The notes: a model not told the origin generated them from the letters alone. A stretch of 64,000 bases of DNA from an uncultured Eubacteriales bacterium (GCA_934457115.1 CAKSHI010000002.1:1-64000); one strand, 5' to 3'; shown: positions 9,136 to 18,282, counted from the stretch's first letter. Translations and numbers: made by a program.

Positions 9136-9141
9136 ATAATT

Positions 9142-10512
9142 TTATTTAATTTCTAAAAGATATGATACAATCTCATCGGTATGCATACCTCTTGAGCCTT
9201 TTACAATTATTTTATCGTTTTGTTTTATTAGATCCCTTAAGTAGTTTATGACGTCTTGATTGTTTTCAAAAGACATAGCCAAGATGTTTGAATTTTTGGA
9301 TTTAGCACCATCTGCTATTGCTTTAGCTTCTTTTCCAACTGTAATGACGATGTCTATGTTATTTTCGGCTAAGTATTTACCTAAATCAAAGTGAGCATTA
9401 AATGAATACTCGCCAAGTTCTAACATATCGCCCAAAACGGCTATTGTACGTTGATTATTGCTAATACTTTTTAATACGCTTATTCCGCTTTTTATAGAGT
9501 CAGGGCTTGCGTTATATGAGTCATCAATAACAGTTATAAATCCGGTATCTATAATTTGCTGGCGCATCTTGGGTTGTTTAAATGTGTCTAAGCCCTTTTG
9601 AATTTGAGCCATACTAAAACCTAGGTTGGTGCAAACGGCAATTGAAGCCAATGCATTCAATACATTATGAAATCCTATAGTTGGTATTTGAATATTAACT
9701 TTGCCTTGGCTATATATCAAATCAAAACTTGTTGAGTTTCCTTTTTCTTTTATATTTTCAGCTCTATAGTCACAAAAATCTTTAGTGCCAAAGAAAACAA
9801 TCTTGAAATTGGTTTTATTCTTGAGACCTGCTAATAATTCATCATCACCATTTAAATAAATAATACTGTTTTCCTTAAAGTGGTCTGCAATATGAAGTTT
9901 TTCTTTTAGGATATTTTCTTGTGAGTGTAGATTTTCGATATGTGATATACCAATATTGGTTATAATAGCATGGCTTACCTTTGCCACTTCACTGATTCGC
10001 TGCATTTCACCAAACTCACTCATACCAAGTTCTACTACAGCGAAGTCGTCCGTTTCATCTAATCTAAGCATAGTAAGTGGGACACCTATTTGGCTGTTTT
10101 GATTACCAATAGTTTTCATTACTTTGCCGCCGGCTGATAGGGCAGAAGATACCATTTCTTTTGTTGTAGTTTTTCCTACGCTGCCCGTTATGCCTATTAT
10201 AGGGATACTAAATTTTTCTCTATAATATGAGGCTAGGTGCTGCAAGGCTTTTTTAGTATCGTCTACAAGTATGTAGGATTTGTCGCTGCTATAACAATTT
10301 TCTCTGGATGTAAGTGTTGCTACTGCGCCATTAATGAATGCATCGTCTATAAAGTCATGAGCGTCTACCTTTTCGCCTTTTATAGGAACAAATAAGGAGT
10401 TGATTCCTATTTCGCAGCTGCTTGTGCTGACAGAATTGATTTTAGTATTGATATCGCCACATACAAGTTTACCGTTTGTAGCCTTTAAAATTTCTTTTAG
10501 TGTAAGTTCCAT
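9142..10512 (-). CDS. murF: UDP-MurNAc-tripeptide:D-Ala-D-Ala ligase
   Basis: 456 residues. P-loop GITGSVGKTTTKEM near residue 108, the middle-domain AIITNIGISHIENL stretch, and a C-terminal ligase domain with DDSYNASPDS and VKGSRGMHTDEI are typical of MurF. It adds D-Ala-D-Ala to the UDP-MurNAc-tripeptide in the cytoplasm. It lies seven bases downstream of murE on the minus strand and forms an operon with it, separate from the main dcw cluster that starts about 3.5 kb away on the other strand. Confidence 0.95.
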   Translation of the reverse strand: MELTLKEILKATNGKLVCGDINTKINSVSTSSCEIGINSLFVPIKGEKVDAHDFIDDAFINGAVATLTSRENCYSSDKSYILVDDTKKALQHLASYYREKFSIPIIGITGSVGKTTTKEMVSSALSAGGKVMKTIGNQNSQIGVPLTMLRLDETDDFAVVELGMSEFGEMQRISEVAKVSHAIITNIGISHIENLHSQENILKEKLHIADHFKENSIIYLNGDDELLAGLKNKTNFKIVFFGTKDFCDYRAENIKEKGNSTSFDLIYSQGKVNIQIPTIGFHNVLNALASIAVCTNLGFSMAQIQKGLDTFKQPKMRQQIIDTGFITVIDDSYNASPDSIKSGISVLKSISNNQRTIAVLGDMLELGEYSFNAHFDLGKYLAENNIDIVITVGKEAKAIADGAKSKNSNILAMSFENNQDVINYLRDLIKQNDKIIVKGSRGMHTDEIVSYLLEIK

Positions 10513-10519
10513 AAATAAA

Positions 10520-11983
10520 TCAATCCTTTTTTAGTTCATCTAAGATATCGGCTATGACTTCTCTCTCGTCAAAGTGGTGTTTTACGCCGTTTATTTCTTG
10601 GTAATCTTCGTGACCTTTACCCGCAAGGACAATAATATCACCGTCTTGAGCGTTTTCTATACAGTACTTTATAGCTTCTTTTCTATCCGGGATAGTTACA
10701 TATTTTCCATTTGTCTTATTTATACCTATTTTTATGTCCTCTATTATGTCCATGACATTTTCAAATCTTGAATTGTCTGCTGTTATTACTGAAAGATCTG
10801 ATAAGTTTCCTGAAACCTCACCCATTTCATATCGCCTTGATTTAGCTCTATTGCCACCTGCACCAAACAATGTAATTAATCTTTTGGGATTATATTGCCT
10901 TAGAGTAGTTAGAATATTCTCCATACTCATTGCATTGTGAGCGTAATCAATTAGAAGCGTATAGTTTCCGGGCACTTTTACAGGTTCAACTCTTCCTTTA
11001 ACACGTACCTTTTCGATACCTTTTTTTATAGACTCTATAGAAATGCCGATTTCATGACAAGTGCAAGCGGCAGACATGGCATTATATACACTGAATGCCC
11101 CGGGAATTGGAACGTCTATTTTAGCGTTTAGGTCACCTGATATATCGAAACTCACACCAAGATAACCTGATTTTGATAACAAAGTTTGGTTTGACGCAAC
11201 GAAATTTGCATCCTTGCAAAAGCCGTATGTTTTGTATTTGCACGTATGATTTTTTAAAATTTGTTCAAAGCTTTTATCGTCTTTGTTTATTAATGCAAAT
11301 TTACATTTTCTAAATAGCATGCTTTTGCACTCAATATATTCTTCTAAACTTTCGTGTTCGTCTTTTCCTATATGATCGGCAGAGAGATTACTGAATATAC
11401 CGTAATCAAATACGAATCCATCGACTCTATGCCATTTTAGTCCTAAAGATGATACTTCCATTACTACACTTTTGCAGCCATCCTCTACCATCTTTCTAAG
11501 ATATTTTTGTATTTCATAGGACTCGGGTGTTGTGTTATTTGTCTTTATTTGAGTGTCACCTATAATAATACCTAAAGTTCCTATGACACCTACTTTTTGG
11601 CCTGCTTCTTCTAATATTGACTTTATCATGCATGATGTTGTGGTTTTGCCCTTGGTGCCTGTTATGCCTATTGTTGTAAGCTCATGAGCAGGGTTATTAA
11701 AGAAATTTGCAGACATAAATGCTAAGGCTTCTCGTGTGTCTTTTACAATTATTGCATTATCGCCATTTATATCAATTTTGTCGGACACAACAACGGCAGC
11801 GGCCCCTTTTTCAAAAGCCTCATTAGCAAATTTGTGACCATCTACGTTAGCACCCTTTAGGCAAACAAAAAGACAATTTTCAACTATCTTTCTAGAGTCA
11901 TAAACAATATCGCTTATTTCTATATCTATACTGCCTTTTAGAATTTTATAATCTATGTTTGATAGAATTTTGCTTAATTTCAT
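10520..11983 (-). CDS. murE: UDP-MurNAc-L-Ala-D-Glu:diamino acid ligase
   Basis: 487 residues from the ATG at 11983, which follows GAAGG; an earlier in-frame ATG at 12025 lies in a region of inverted repeat and is rejected. The P-loop is GITGTKGKTTTSCM; the carbamylated-lysine region follows. The substrate-recognition loop reads DNSR, close to the DNPR of meso-diaminopimelate-adding enzymes and unlike the lysine-adding type. A DAP-type peptidoglycan is therefore the better guess (inference). Co-transcribed with murF. Confidence 0.93.
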   Translation of the reverse strand: MKLSKILSNIDYKILKGSIDIEISDIVYDSRKIVENCLFVCLKGANVDGHKFANEAFEKGAAAVVVSDKIDINGDNAIIVKDTREALAFMSANFFNNPAHELTTIGITGTKGKTTTSCMIKSILEEAGQKVGVIGTLGIIIGDTQIKTNNTTPESYEIQKYLRKMVEDGCKSVVMEVSSLGLKWHRVDGFVFDYGIFSNLSADHIGKDEHESLEEYIECKSMLFRKCKFALINKDDKSFEQILKNHTCKYKTYGFCKDANFVASNQTLLSKSGYLGVSFDISGDLNAKIDVPIPGAFSVYNAMSAACTCHEIGISIESIKKGIEKVRVKGRVEPVKVPGNYTLLIDYAHNAMSMENILTTLRQYNPKRLITLFGAGGNRAKSRRYEMGEVSGNLSDLSVITADNSRFENVMDIIEDIKIGINKTNGKYVTIPDRKEAIKYCIENAQDGDIIVLAGKGHEDYQEINGVKHHFDEREVIADILDELKKD

Positions 11984-12013
11984 AATAAAACCTTCTTTAA
12001 AATATATAAGTAG

Positions 12014-12047
12014 GGTCCCTCGCAAAAATTATGCAACACGAGGGAGC
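12014..12047. other. Inverted repeat between trkA and murE
   Basis: GGTCCCTCG and CGAGGGAGC can pair over eight of nine bases around a 16-nt loop. On the minus strand, the direction of all nearby genes, no T-run follows, so it is unlikely to be a full terminator there. It may attenuate or mark the trk/mur boundary. Confidence 0.4.
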
Positions 12048-12053
12048 TTTTAT

Positions 12054-12713
12054 TTAATGAACTTCATTAAATACTTTCATAAGTTTCTTTTGACTGTCCG
12101 TTTCACAAACGGCAATGACTTCATCTCCACGATAAATTACGGTATCACCTTTAGGAATAATTAATTCATCGTTCCTTAAAAGGGATACTATAAGGGATGA
12201 TTTGGGGAGCGTAATATCTTTTAACGCTAGACCATCTATAGTTGAATGTTTGGGAATGGTCATAGTACAAATACTTGCCTTGCCTCTAAGGCTTGCAAGA
12301 AGATGAAGGCCTACACTTTCAATTTCTTGTTCTATAAGTTTTGTTATTATTTCAGTGCTGCTGACAGCATTGTCTACGCCTAATTTCCTTAAAGCTTCTA
12401 GGTTCCTTGGATTATTAGCGCGCGCTATAACTTGAGATACCATAAACTTCTTTTTTGCGAGTTGGCAAGCTACCAAATTATCTTGGTCTTTTCCCGTTAC
12501 GGCGATAAAACAATCAGCTTTGCTTGTATTGGCATTAGCGAGAACTTCGATCTCAGTTCCGTCTCCGCAAATAATCTCAGCGTCAAGATCATTTGCAATC
12601 TTGATACATTTCGCTTTATCCTTTTCTATTAACTTGACATCATGATCCATGTCGATCATATTTCTTGCTAGGTAATATCCTAATTTTCCTCCGCCTACAA
12701 TAATAATCTTCAT
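12054..12713 (-). CDS. trkA: TrkA-type potassium uptake regulator (RCK), copy 2
   Basis: 219 residues. An N-terminal Rossmann RCK domain (IIIVGGGKLGYYLARN, then acidic IEKD at the end of beta-2 and GDGTE) binds NAD(H) or nucleotides. A C-terminal TrkA-C (RCK-C) domain ends in MIYRGDEVIAVCE-like residues. Such proteins gate TrkH/KtrB potassium transporters from the cytoplasm. It is preceded by a second, distinct TrkA gene with 25 bases between them. No membrane TrkH/KtrB subunit is in the window, so the partner lies elsewhere. Confidence 0.88.
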   Translation of the reverse strand: MKIIIVGGGKLGYYLARNMIDMDHDVKLIEKDKAKCIKIANDLDAEIICGDGTEIEVLANANTSKADCFIAVTGKDQDNLVACQLAKKKFMVSQVIARANNPRNLEALRKLGVDNAVSSTEIITKLIEQEIESVGLHLLASLRGKASICTMTIPKHSTIDGLALKDITLPKSSLIVSLLRNDELIIPKGDTVIYRGDEVIAVCETDSQKKLMKVFNEVH

Positions 12714-12738
12714 ATATATCCTTCTTACATATTATATT

Positions 12739-13362
12739 TTAATCCGTTATTTTAGTATAGATGATTTGGTCTTTAGAATTTAGTATGATTTCGTGTCTTC
12801 GATCATACATAGATACTTCGCCGGCTTCATTAATCACGCCGATTATTACTTGACCCGGCTTCATGGGGACATCATCAAGGGATCTTCCTATTAATATTGC
12901 TTCGACGTTTTTTAATCTAAACGACAATGTGTTTATTCCAAAGCTTAATTGTTTTTCTTTTAAATCGCCTGTTACGGCTGCAAATATTGCTTCGCAGGAA
13001 AGCTTGGTTTGGCAAACAGTTCTCATTCCAAAATAGTTAAAGACTTTTTCTCTTGCAGGATCAGTTATTCTTGTTACTACGTTTTCAATGTTAAAAAACT
13101 CTATTACAATTTGAGATACGGTTATATTAAGGTTATCATCGGCAGTTACGACAGCAACTGCATCACAAGCTTCAATTCCTGCACTCTTCAATACACTAAT
13201 ATCCATAGGCATGCCGGTTATAGTCATACCGTCGAAGTCATCACTCAGTTGAGAAAATGAAGACTCATTTGAGTCTACAACTGAAACATGGTGTCCATGG
13301 TGCCAAAGATTTTCTGCCAGTCTTGCACCTAAGTGACCGCATCCAACAACTAGAATATTCAT
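12739..13362 (-). CDS. trkA: TrkA-type potassium uptake regulator (RCK), copy 1
   Basis: 207 residues. Nucleotide-binding ILVVGCGHLGARLAEN opens an RCK-N domain, with VVDSNESS at the end of the second strand (acidic Asp for NAD ribose) and a TrkA-C-like tail. It diverges clearly from the adjacent copy, so this is an old pair of paralogues rather than a recent duplication. Paired RCK proteins may assemble as a hetero-oligomeric ring on one transporter (inference). First gene of the minus-strand trk-mur group; a sigma-A-like promoter is visible just upstream. Confidence 0.88.
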   Translation of the reverse strand: MNILVVGCGHLGARLAENLWHHGHHVSVVDSNESSFSQLSDDFDGMTITGMPMDISVLKSAGIEACDAVAVVTADDNLNITVSQIVIEFFNIENVVTRITDPAREKVFNYFGMRTVCQTKLSCEAIFAAVTGDLKEKQLSFGINTLSFRLKNVEAILIGRSLDDVPMKPGQVIIGVINEAGEVSMYDRRHEIILNSKDQIIYTKITD

Positions 13363-13429
13363 TATAATTCTCCTAATATATTATTGTGTTATATTGCGTG
13401 GGTATGATGTTAAGTAAAGGTCCGTTGAA

Positions 13430-13458
13430 AATATAAATATAATGTAGATAATCCGCAA
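13430..13458 (-). promoter_or_regulatory. Putative sigma-A promoter for the trkA genes
   Basis: On the minus strand TTGCGG, a 17-bp spacer and TATATT lie about 70 bases before the trkA start. The spacing is exact but the -35 is imperfect. Confidence 0.4.
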
Positions 13459-13528
13459 TATATACCAAACGTCACATTGATATAAAAAAGTATATAGATT
13501 TCAAAATGTGCCGGTTGGGCAAAAAGAA

Positions 13529-13559
13529 AATACCTAAGATGTAGACTACACCCGGTATT
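13529..13559 (-). terminator. Terminator of tRNA-Arg
   Basis: Reading the minus strand just after the CCA end: AATACC ... GGTATT with an internal TGTA/TACA pairing, then TTCTTTTT. It matches the direction and position expected for a single tRNA transcript. Confidence 0.7.
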
Positions 13560-13562
13560 GTT

Positions 13563-13639
13563 TGGCCCGCCTGGAGGGATTTGAACCCCCGGCCTTCAGA
13601 ATCGGAATCTGCTGCGATATCCAGCTTCGCTACAGGCGG
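13563..13639 (-). tRNA. tRNA-Arg (anticodon CCG)
   Basis: 77 nt with all arms readable. The acceptor stem is CCGCCTG / CAGGCGG with discriminator G and an encoded CCA. The D stem is GCGA/TCGC. The anticodon loop is TTCCGAT, giving anticodon CCG (codon CGG). The T arm is GGGGG-TTCAAAT-CCCTC. The anticodon stem has one mismatch at its outermost pair (G-A). It stands alone between the trk genes and the mraZ promoter. Confidence 0.95.
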
Positions 13640-13877
13640 ATATACATTGTTTGATATTATATCATGTCTTATATATCTAATTCAAGGTATTAATAAAAAT
13701 ATATAACGCAATTATATATTTTAGCATATTTATCTTTTTTGTTTATGATGTAATAAAATTCAACCTTTTTGTGTGTATATGTCAATAATTCATCACGTAT
13801 AGTAAGAAACATGATTATTAGGTAATAAACATAGGAAAAATGTAGAAATAAAAATACTTATTTATTAAAAAATGGGG

Positions 13878-13906
13878 TTGAAATTGTATTTTAGTTGCTA
13901 TATAAT
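13878..13906 (+). promoter_or_regulatory. Sigma-A promoter of the dcw cluster
   Basis: TTGAAA (13878-13883), 17-bp spacer, TATAAT (13901-13906): a near-consensus vegetative promoter. Transcription would begin near 13913, directly before the MraZ operator repeats. Confidence 0.85.
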
Positions 13907-13924
13907 AGAAATAATGAGTGGAGG

Positions 13925-13964
13925 AAAGTGGGTAAAAGTAGATGTAAGTGGTTAAAAGTTCATG
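13925..13964 (+). promoter_or_regulatory. MraZ operator: four 10-bp direct repeats
   Basis: Successive decamers AAAGTGGGTA, AAAGTAGATG, TAAGTGGTTA and AAAGTTCATG stand exactly 10 bp apart, with a further GGGTGGG just before mraZ. MraZ proteins are known to autoregulate by binding such helically phased AAAGTG/TGGG direct repeats upstream of their own gene. The position immediately downstream of the promoter suggests repression by blocking transcription. Confidence 0.8.
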
Positions 13965-13980
13965 AGAAAGGGTGGGTTGA

Positions 13981-14400
13981 ATGCTAATAGGGCAATATCA
14001 ACATAACATTGATGTTAAAGGAAGACTGATTGTACCTGTTAAGTTTAGAGAAGACCTAGGTGAACTTTTTTATATCACTAAAGGCCTTGACGGTTGTCTC
14101 TTTGTTTTATCCTCTGGTGAGTGGTCAAGACTTCAAGAAAAGATTAAATCCTTACCTATTTCAAAGGCAAGAAAACTTCAAAGGTTTTTCTTTTCGGGTG
14201 CTGCAGAAGTTGAAGTGGACAAGCAAGGAAGAATTTTAATTCCGCAGCAGTTAAGAGAATATGCAAACCTAAAAAAGGATGTGACCTTTATTGGAACTTG
14301 TAGCAGGGCGGAAATTTGGGATTCGGAAACATGGAATAAGTTTAATTTGGAACTTACACAAGAAAGTATCGAAGAAGCAATGGATCTTTTGGATTTATAG
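13981..14400 (+). CDS. mraZ: Transcriptional regulator MraZ
   Basis: 139 residues with two SpoVT-AbrB-like half-domains. Each carries the family DxKGR/DxQGR signature: IDVKGRLIVPVKFRE at about residues 10-24 and VDKQGRILIPQQLRE at about 79-93. MraZ forms a ring and binds its own leader to control the dcw cluster. As usual it is the first gene. The ATG follows GAAAGGGTGGG. Confidence 0.97.
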   Translation: MLIGQYQHNIDVKGRLIVPVKFREDLGELFYITKGLDGCLFVLSSGEWSRLQEKIKSLPISKARKLQRFFFSGAAEVEVDKQGRILIPQQLREYANLKKDVTFIGTCSRAEIWDSETWNKFNLELTQESIEEAMDLLDL

Positions 14401-14415
14401 AAAGGATAGTTTGAT

Positions 14416-15345
14416 ATGGAATTTTCTCATATACCGGTTTTGTTTAAAGAAACTATTGAATTATTAGATATTAATCCTGAAGGCATATATGTTGACGGCA
14501 CAGCAGGCGGTGCAGGTCACTCGGAAGCTATACTTAAAAAGCTAAAAGGCGGTAAGTTGATATCGATTGATCAGGACCCGGATGCGATTAAAGTAGTAAA
14601 AGAACGACTTTCAAAGTATGATAATTCAATTGTTGTAGAATCTAATTTTTCCAAGATAGATGAAGTATTGAAAAACTTAAATATAGATAAAGTAGACGGT
14701 GTACTTTTAGATATAGGGGTTTCTTCTTATCAATTTGATGAAGGAAATAGAGGCTTTTCCTATAATAAAGACGCTAAACTTGATATGAGAATGAGTCAAA
14801 AAGGTCTTTCGGCCTATGATATTGTAAATACTTTCGATATTAAAGAAATTGAAAAGATATTAAGAGAATATGGTGAAGAAAAATTCTATAAAAAAATAGC
14901 TCAAAAGATAGTAGAAGCAAGAAATGTACATAATATAGAAACTACCTTTGAGCTTGTAGATATTATAAAATCAGCATTGCCTGCAGCAGTAAAGAGAGAA
15001 AGCGGGCACCCTGCTAAAAAAACCTTCCAAGCACTTAGGATAGCAGTTAACGATGAACTTAATAATTTATCTTTAGGACTTGATAAAGCTTTTGAATCTT
15101 TAAAAGTTGGAGGAGTGCTGGCAGTTATAACCTTCCATTCTCTTGAAGATAGGATAGTTAAACAACGTATGGCATCATGGTGCAAGGGCTGCACATGTCC
15201 GCCGGATTTTCCTATATGTGTATGTGGAAATACTCCAAGGGGAAAACTTAAAAATAAAAAACCAATAGAAGCTTCTCTTGAGGAATTAAGTGTAAACCAT
15301 AGAAGTAGAAGTGCAAAACTTAGAGGATGTATTAAATTAAAATAG
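14416..15345 (+). CDS. rsmH: 16S rRNA (cytosine-1402-N4) methyltransferase RsmH
   Basis: 309 residues. The SAM-binding DGTAGGAGHSEAIL motif and the VLLDIGVSSYQFDEGNRGFSY region are diagnostic of RsmH (MraW). It methylates C1402 of 16S rRNA at the decoding centre. A Cys-rich segment (CKGCTCPPDFPICVCG) near the C terminus occurs in many clostridial homologues. Second gene of the dcw cluster, 15 bases after mraZ. Confidence 0.97.
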   Translation: MEFSHIPVLFKETIELLDINPEGIYVDGTAGGAGHSEAILKKLKGGKLISIDQDPDAIKVVKERLSKYDNSIVVESNFSKIDEVLKNLNIDKVDGVLLDIGVSSYQFDEGNRGFSYNKDAKLDMRMSQKGLSAYDIVNTFDIKEIEKILREYGEEKFYKKIAQKIVEARNVHNIETTFELVDIIKSALPAAVKRESGHPAKKTFQALRIAVNDELNNLSLGLDKAFESLKVGGVLAVITFHSLEDRIVKQRMASWCKGCTCPPDFPICVCGNTPRGKLKNKKPIEASLEELSVNHRSRSAKLRGCIKLK

Positions 15346-15372
15346 TACTTACAAATAAAAGGGGCGAATGAT

Positions 15373-15855
15373 ATGGCAGTTAATAATAAGGCATATGATA
15401 TTTCTTTATTTGAAGTTAGTCCTAGGGTTGAAGAAAAACAAGTTAATAATGTTATTAAGATACCTAAGAGTAGATTAGAGGCAAACCGAAGAAAAAAGAC
15501 TAATCCTATTAGAGCAATATCTACGTTCTTAGCAATTATTACATTTATATCCGTTATGCTTATAGTAGTGCATAGTCAAGTGGAGCTTACGGAACTTACG
15601 GAACAAATTAATATATCATCAAAAAGGCTTCAAGAATCGGAAAGTAGATATACTCAGCTTCAAATGAGTGTTGAATCAAGGACATCATTAAAAGCAGTAG
15701 AGGATTATTCTAAAAATCATCTTGGAATGAAGAGAATAGAACCTACTCAAGTAGAATATATATCATTATCTGACAGCGATAAGGCTGAGATTAAGGATAC
15801 AAATCAAAATAAGAGTATTTTCAATATGATATCTAAAATCTTTTCACATTCATAA
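15373..15855 (+). CDS. ftsL: FtsL-like septum protein
   Basis: 160 residues. A cytoplasmic basic N-terminal region (about 1-50) is followed by one membrane segment (about 52-70) and a short coiled coil. The gene sits between rsmH and the transpeptidase, the standard position for FtsL. Family sequence conservation is too low for a motif match, so the call rests on size, topology and position. It is expected to join FtsQ/DivIB and DivIC at the septum. A terminator and a new promoter follow. Confidence 0.8.
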   Translation: MAVNNKAYDISLFEVSPRVEEKQVNNVIKIPKSRLEANRRKKTNPIRAISTFLAIITFISVMLIVVHSQVELTELTEQINISSKRLQESESRYTQLQMSVESRTSLKAVEDYSKNHLGMKRIEPTQVEYISLSDSDKAEIKDTNQNKSIFNMISKIFSHS

Positions 15856-15896
15856 GGCATATTGAGAGGATTTTTAAAATAGTATTATATTACATA

Positions 15897-15930
15897 GAGA
15901 GTTAAGAGATCTTAGCTCTCGTTTTTGTTT
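15897..15930 (+). terminator. Terminator after ftsL
   Basis: A 24-base hairpin GAGAGTTAAGAG / ATCTTAGCTCTC (one G-T pair), followed by GTTTTTGTTT. It overlaps the -35 of the next promoter, so the dcw cluster is divided into transcription units here. Confidence 0.75.
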
Positions 15931-15956
15931 ACAAAAAAAGGAATATATTTTATAAT
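15928..15956 (+). promoter_or_regulatory. Sigma-A promoter for the PBP2/SpoVD-type gene
   Basis: TTTACA, 17-bp spacer, TATAAT, with an expected start near 15963, 30 bases before the gene. The -35 shares bases with the T-tract of the preceding terminator. Confidence 0.75.
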
Positions 15957-15992
15957 AAGGATACGTATCCACAATACGGGAGGAAAATTTGT

Positions 15993-18215
15993 ATGTCAAA
16001 GGGAACAACATTAAGAATGTGGAGAAGATCTTTAGTGGTATTAGTTATGTTGGTTGCAGTGGGCTTTTCAGTGATTATTTTTAGATTAGCCAAATTGCAG
16101 TTGGTAGACGGTGAGAGCCTTCAACAAAAAGCAATAGAGCAACAGCTTACTGATACAACTATTAACGCTCAAAGAGGTACTATATACGACTGCAACATGA
16201 AACCACTGGCGCAGAGTGCAACTGTGTGGACAGTGGTGTTGGAACCTGCATATTTGAAAGATGAGCAGGAAAAGGATTTGGTTGCAAGTGGTCTTTCTAA
16301 AATTTTAGATATGGACGAAAGTAAACTTAAGGAGTTATGCTCTAAGAAGTCTTTTTATACAGTAGCTAAAAGAAAAGTTGAAACGGATGTTAAGGAGCAG
16401 GTCATTAAGTTTAAAAATGATAATGATATAACAAACGGTATAAGACTTATAGAAGACTATAAAAGGTACTATCCATATGGGAATTTTGCAGCACCCGTTA
16501 TAGGCTTTACGGGGACGGACAGTCAAGGTCTTCTTGGTCTTGAAGCTTATTACAATAAATATTTGACAGGTCAGCCGGGGAGGGTTATAACTGCTAAGAA
16601 TGCAAGGGGTACGGATATGCCTTTTGATTACGAGCAAATGATCCCGGCGCAGGACGGGTATAGTTTAGTACTTTCTATAGATGAAGTTATTCAACACTTT
16701 TTGGAGAAAAATCTAGAGGAAGCAGTTATTAACAATAAAGTACAAAACAGAGCAACAGCGATTGTAATGGATGTAAATACCGGCGAGATATTGGGCATGG
16801 CTGTAAAGGGGGATTTTGACCCTAATCATCCATTTGAAATAGCAGACCAAGAAGAAGCCAAAAGAATAGAATCACTTCCTGAAGAGGAGAAAAGCAAGGC
16901 TAAATCGGAAGCTCTACAAAAACAGTGGAGAAATAAAGCAATAAGCGATACATATTATCCTGGCTCAGTTTTTAAGATGGTGACGGCATCTATGGGATTT
17001 GAGGAGGGAGTAGTTGACGAAAATACGCAGTTTACTTGTACGGGCGGAATGAAACCATATGAGGGTGCATCTTACGTAAGATGCCACAAAACTTCAGGCC
17101 ATGGAACTCAAACCTTCTTGCAGGCTTTATGTAATTCGTGCAACCCGGCATTTATGATGTTAGGTCAAAAGATAGGCGCCGAGAAATATTATGAGCATTA
17201 TTGCGGCTTTGGATTTTCTGAAAAGACAGGTATAGATCTCCCGGGTGAAGCTACAGATATATTCTTTAGTGAGGATGGAACTATGGGACCTATGGACTTG
17301 GCAGTTGCATCATTTGGCCAAAATTTTAGTATCACACCTATCCAAATGCTTACAGCAGCCTCGGCTATAGCAAACGGAGGAAAAGTTGTTCAGCCTCATC
17401 TTGTAAAACAAATTATAGATAAAGACGGCAATATTATAGAGTCCATAGGTACAACAGTAAAAAGAAATGCAATTTCCGAAGATACGGCAAGAAGGGTATG
17501 TGCTATGCTTCAAACGAATGCTACAATAGGTTCAGGTAAAAATGGTTATGTAGCGGGATATAGAGTTGGAGGTAAAACAGGTACTTCTGAAAAAATAGGT
17601 AGCAGTGGTGAAGGTGGAATGGATTACATTGCGTCATATTGCGGATTTGCTCCTGCCGATAATGCAAAAGTGGCTATGCTTGTTTTTTGCGATACACCTA
17701 AGGGCGACAGCTATTACGGAGCTGCAGTAGCTGCACCGATTTTCGCAAAGGTAATGCAAGAGGTTTTGCCATACTTGGGAATAGAAAAGAAGTATACTGA
17801 AGAAGAGCTTGCTAAATTAGCAGTAAGTACACCGTCTGTCGTTGGAAAGAGCGTGGATGAAGCAAAGAACTTGCTTTATCAAGCAGAGCTTAATACCACA
17901 GTACTTGGATCGGGGGATAAGGTTGTATCTCAAATACCGGAGGCTTCAAGGCAAATACCTAAACAAGGAACAGTTGTATTATATACAGATCAGGACAGCA
18001 CCTCAGAAACAGTAACAGTTCCAAATTTTGTGGGACTTACGATATCACAAGCAAATTCATTGGCAGCCTCTTCAAAACTTAATATCTCTATTACAGGGGC
18101 AGTTGCCTCAGGAGAAAGCATTACTTGCTCGAGCCAAAGCGTACCTGAAGGGTCACAAGTATCTCCCGGTACGATAGTGAGTATTAATTTTATACAAAAA
18201 GATCAGGTGCAATAG
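15993..18215 (+). CDS. ftsI: Class B penicillin-binding protein with PASTA domains (PBP2x/SpoVD type)
   Basis: 740 residues. One N-terminal membrane segment is followed by a PBP dimer domain and a transpeptidase domain with SVFK (Ser325), the SCN motif and KTG (Lys528). Two C-terminal PASTA domains occupy roughly residues 600-740. It cross-links septal or spore-cortex peptidoglycan outside the membrane. The position after ftsL matches either vegetative FtsI or sporulation SpoVD, and sequence alone does not separate them. SpoVD of Bacillus has one PASTA and PBP2x two. It would pair with the FtsW/SpoVE protein encoded downstream. Confidence 0.92.
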   Translation: MSKGTTLRMWRRSLVVLVMLVAVGFSVIIFRLAKLQLVDGESLQQKAIEQQLTDTTINAQRGTIYDCNMKPLAQSATVWTVVLEPAYLKDEQEKDLVASGLSKILDMDESKLKELCSKKSFYTVAKRKVETDVKEQVIKFKNDNDITNGIRLIEDYKRYYPYGNFAAPVIGFTGTDSQGLLGLEAYYNKYLTGQPGRVITAKNARGTDMPFDYEQMIPAQDGYSLVLSIDEVIQHFLEKNLEEAVINNKVQNRATAIVMDVNTGEILGMAVKGDFDPNHPFEIADQEEAKRIESLPEEEKSKAKSEALQKQWRNKAISDTYYPGSVFKMVTASMGFEEGVVDENTQFTCTGGMKPYEGASYVRCHKTSGHGTQTFLQALCNSCNPAFMMLGQKIGAEKYYEHYCGFGFSEKTGIDLPGEATDIFFSEDGTMGPMDLAVASFGQNFSITPIQMLTAASAIANGGKVVQPHLVKQIIDKDGNIIESIGTTVKRNAISEDTARRVCAMLQTNATIGSGKNGYVAGYRVGGKTGTSEKIGSSGEGGMDYIASYCGFAPADNAKVAMLVFCDTPKGDSYYGAAVAAPIFAKVMQEVLPYLGIEKKYTEEELAKLAVSTPSVVGKSVDEAKNLLYQAELNTTVLGSGDKVVSQIPEASRQIPKQGTVVLYTDQDSTSETVTVPNFVGLTISQANSLAASSKLNISITGAVASGESITCSSQSVPEGSQVSPGTIVSINFIQKDQVQ

Positions 18216-18273
18216 AAAAACATTGATATTAGCTATAAAAAACGTTTAATATGTATCCATAAAATAAAAAGCA

Positions 18274-18282
18274 TGATATAAT
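18274..18282 (+). promoter_or_regulatory. Extended -10 promoter before mraY
   Basis: TGATATAAT (TGnTATAAT) lies 34 bases before the mraY start. No good -35 is visible, as is usual for extended -10 promoters. Confidence 0.6.

Noticed and set aside
12014..12047. Inverted repeat considered as a minus-strand terminator between trkA and murE
   Set aside because: No T-run follows on the minus strand; the T-run is on the other strand, where nothing is transcribed toward it.
13563..13639. tRNA-Arg as an attachment site of a genomic island
   Set aside because: No integrase nearby and no second partial copy of the tRNA end seen; flanks are housekeeping genes.
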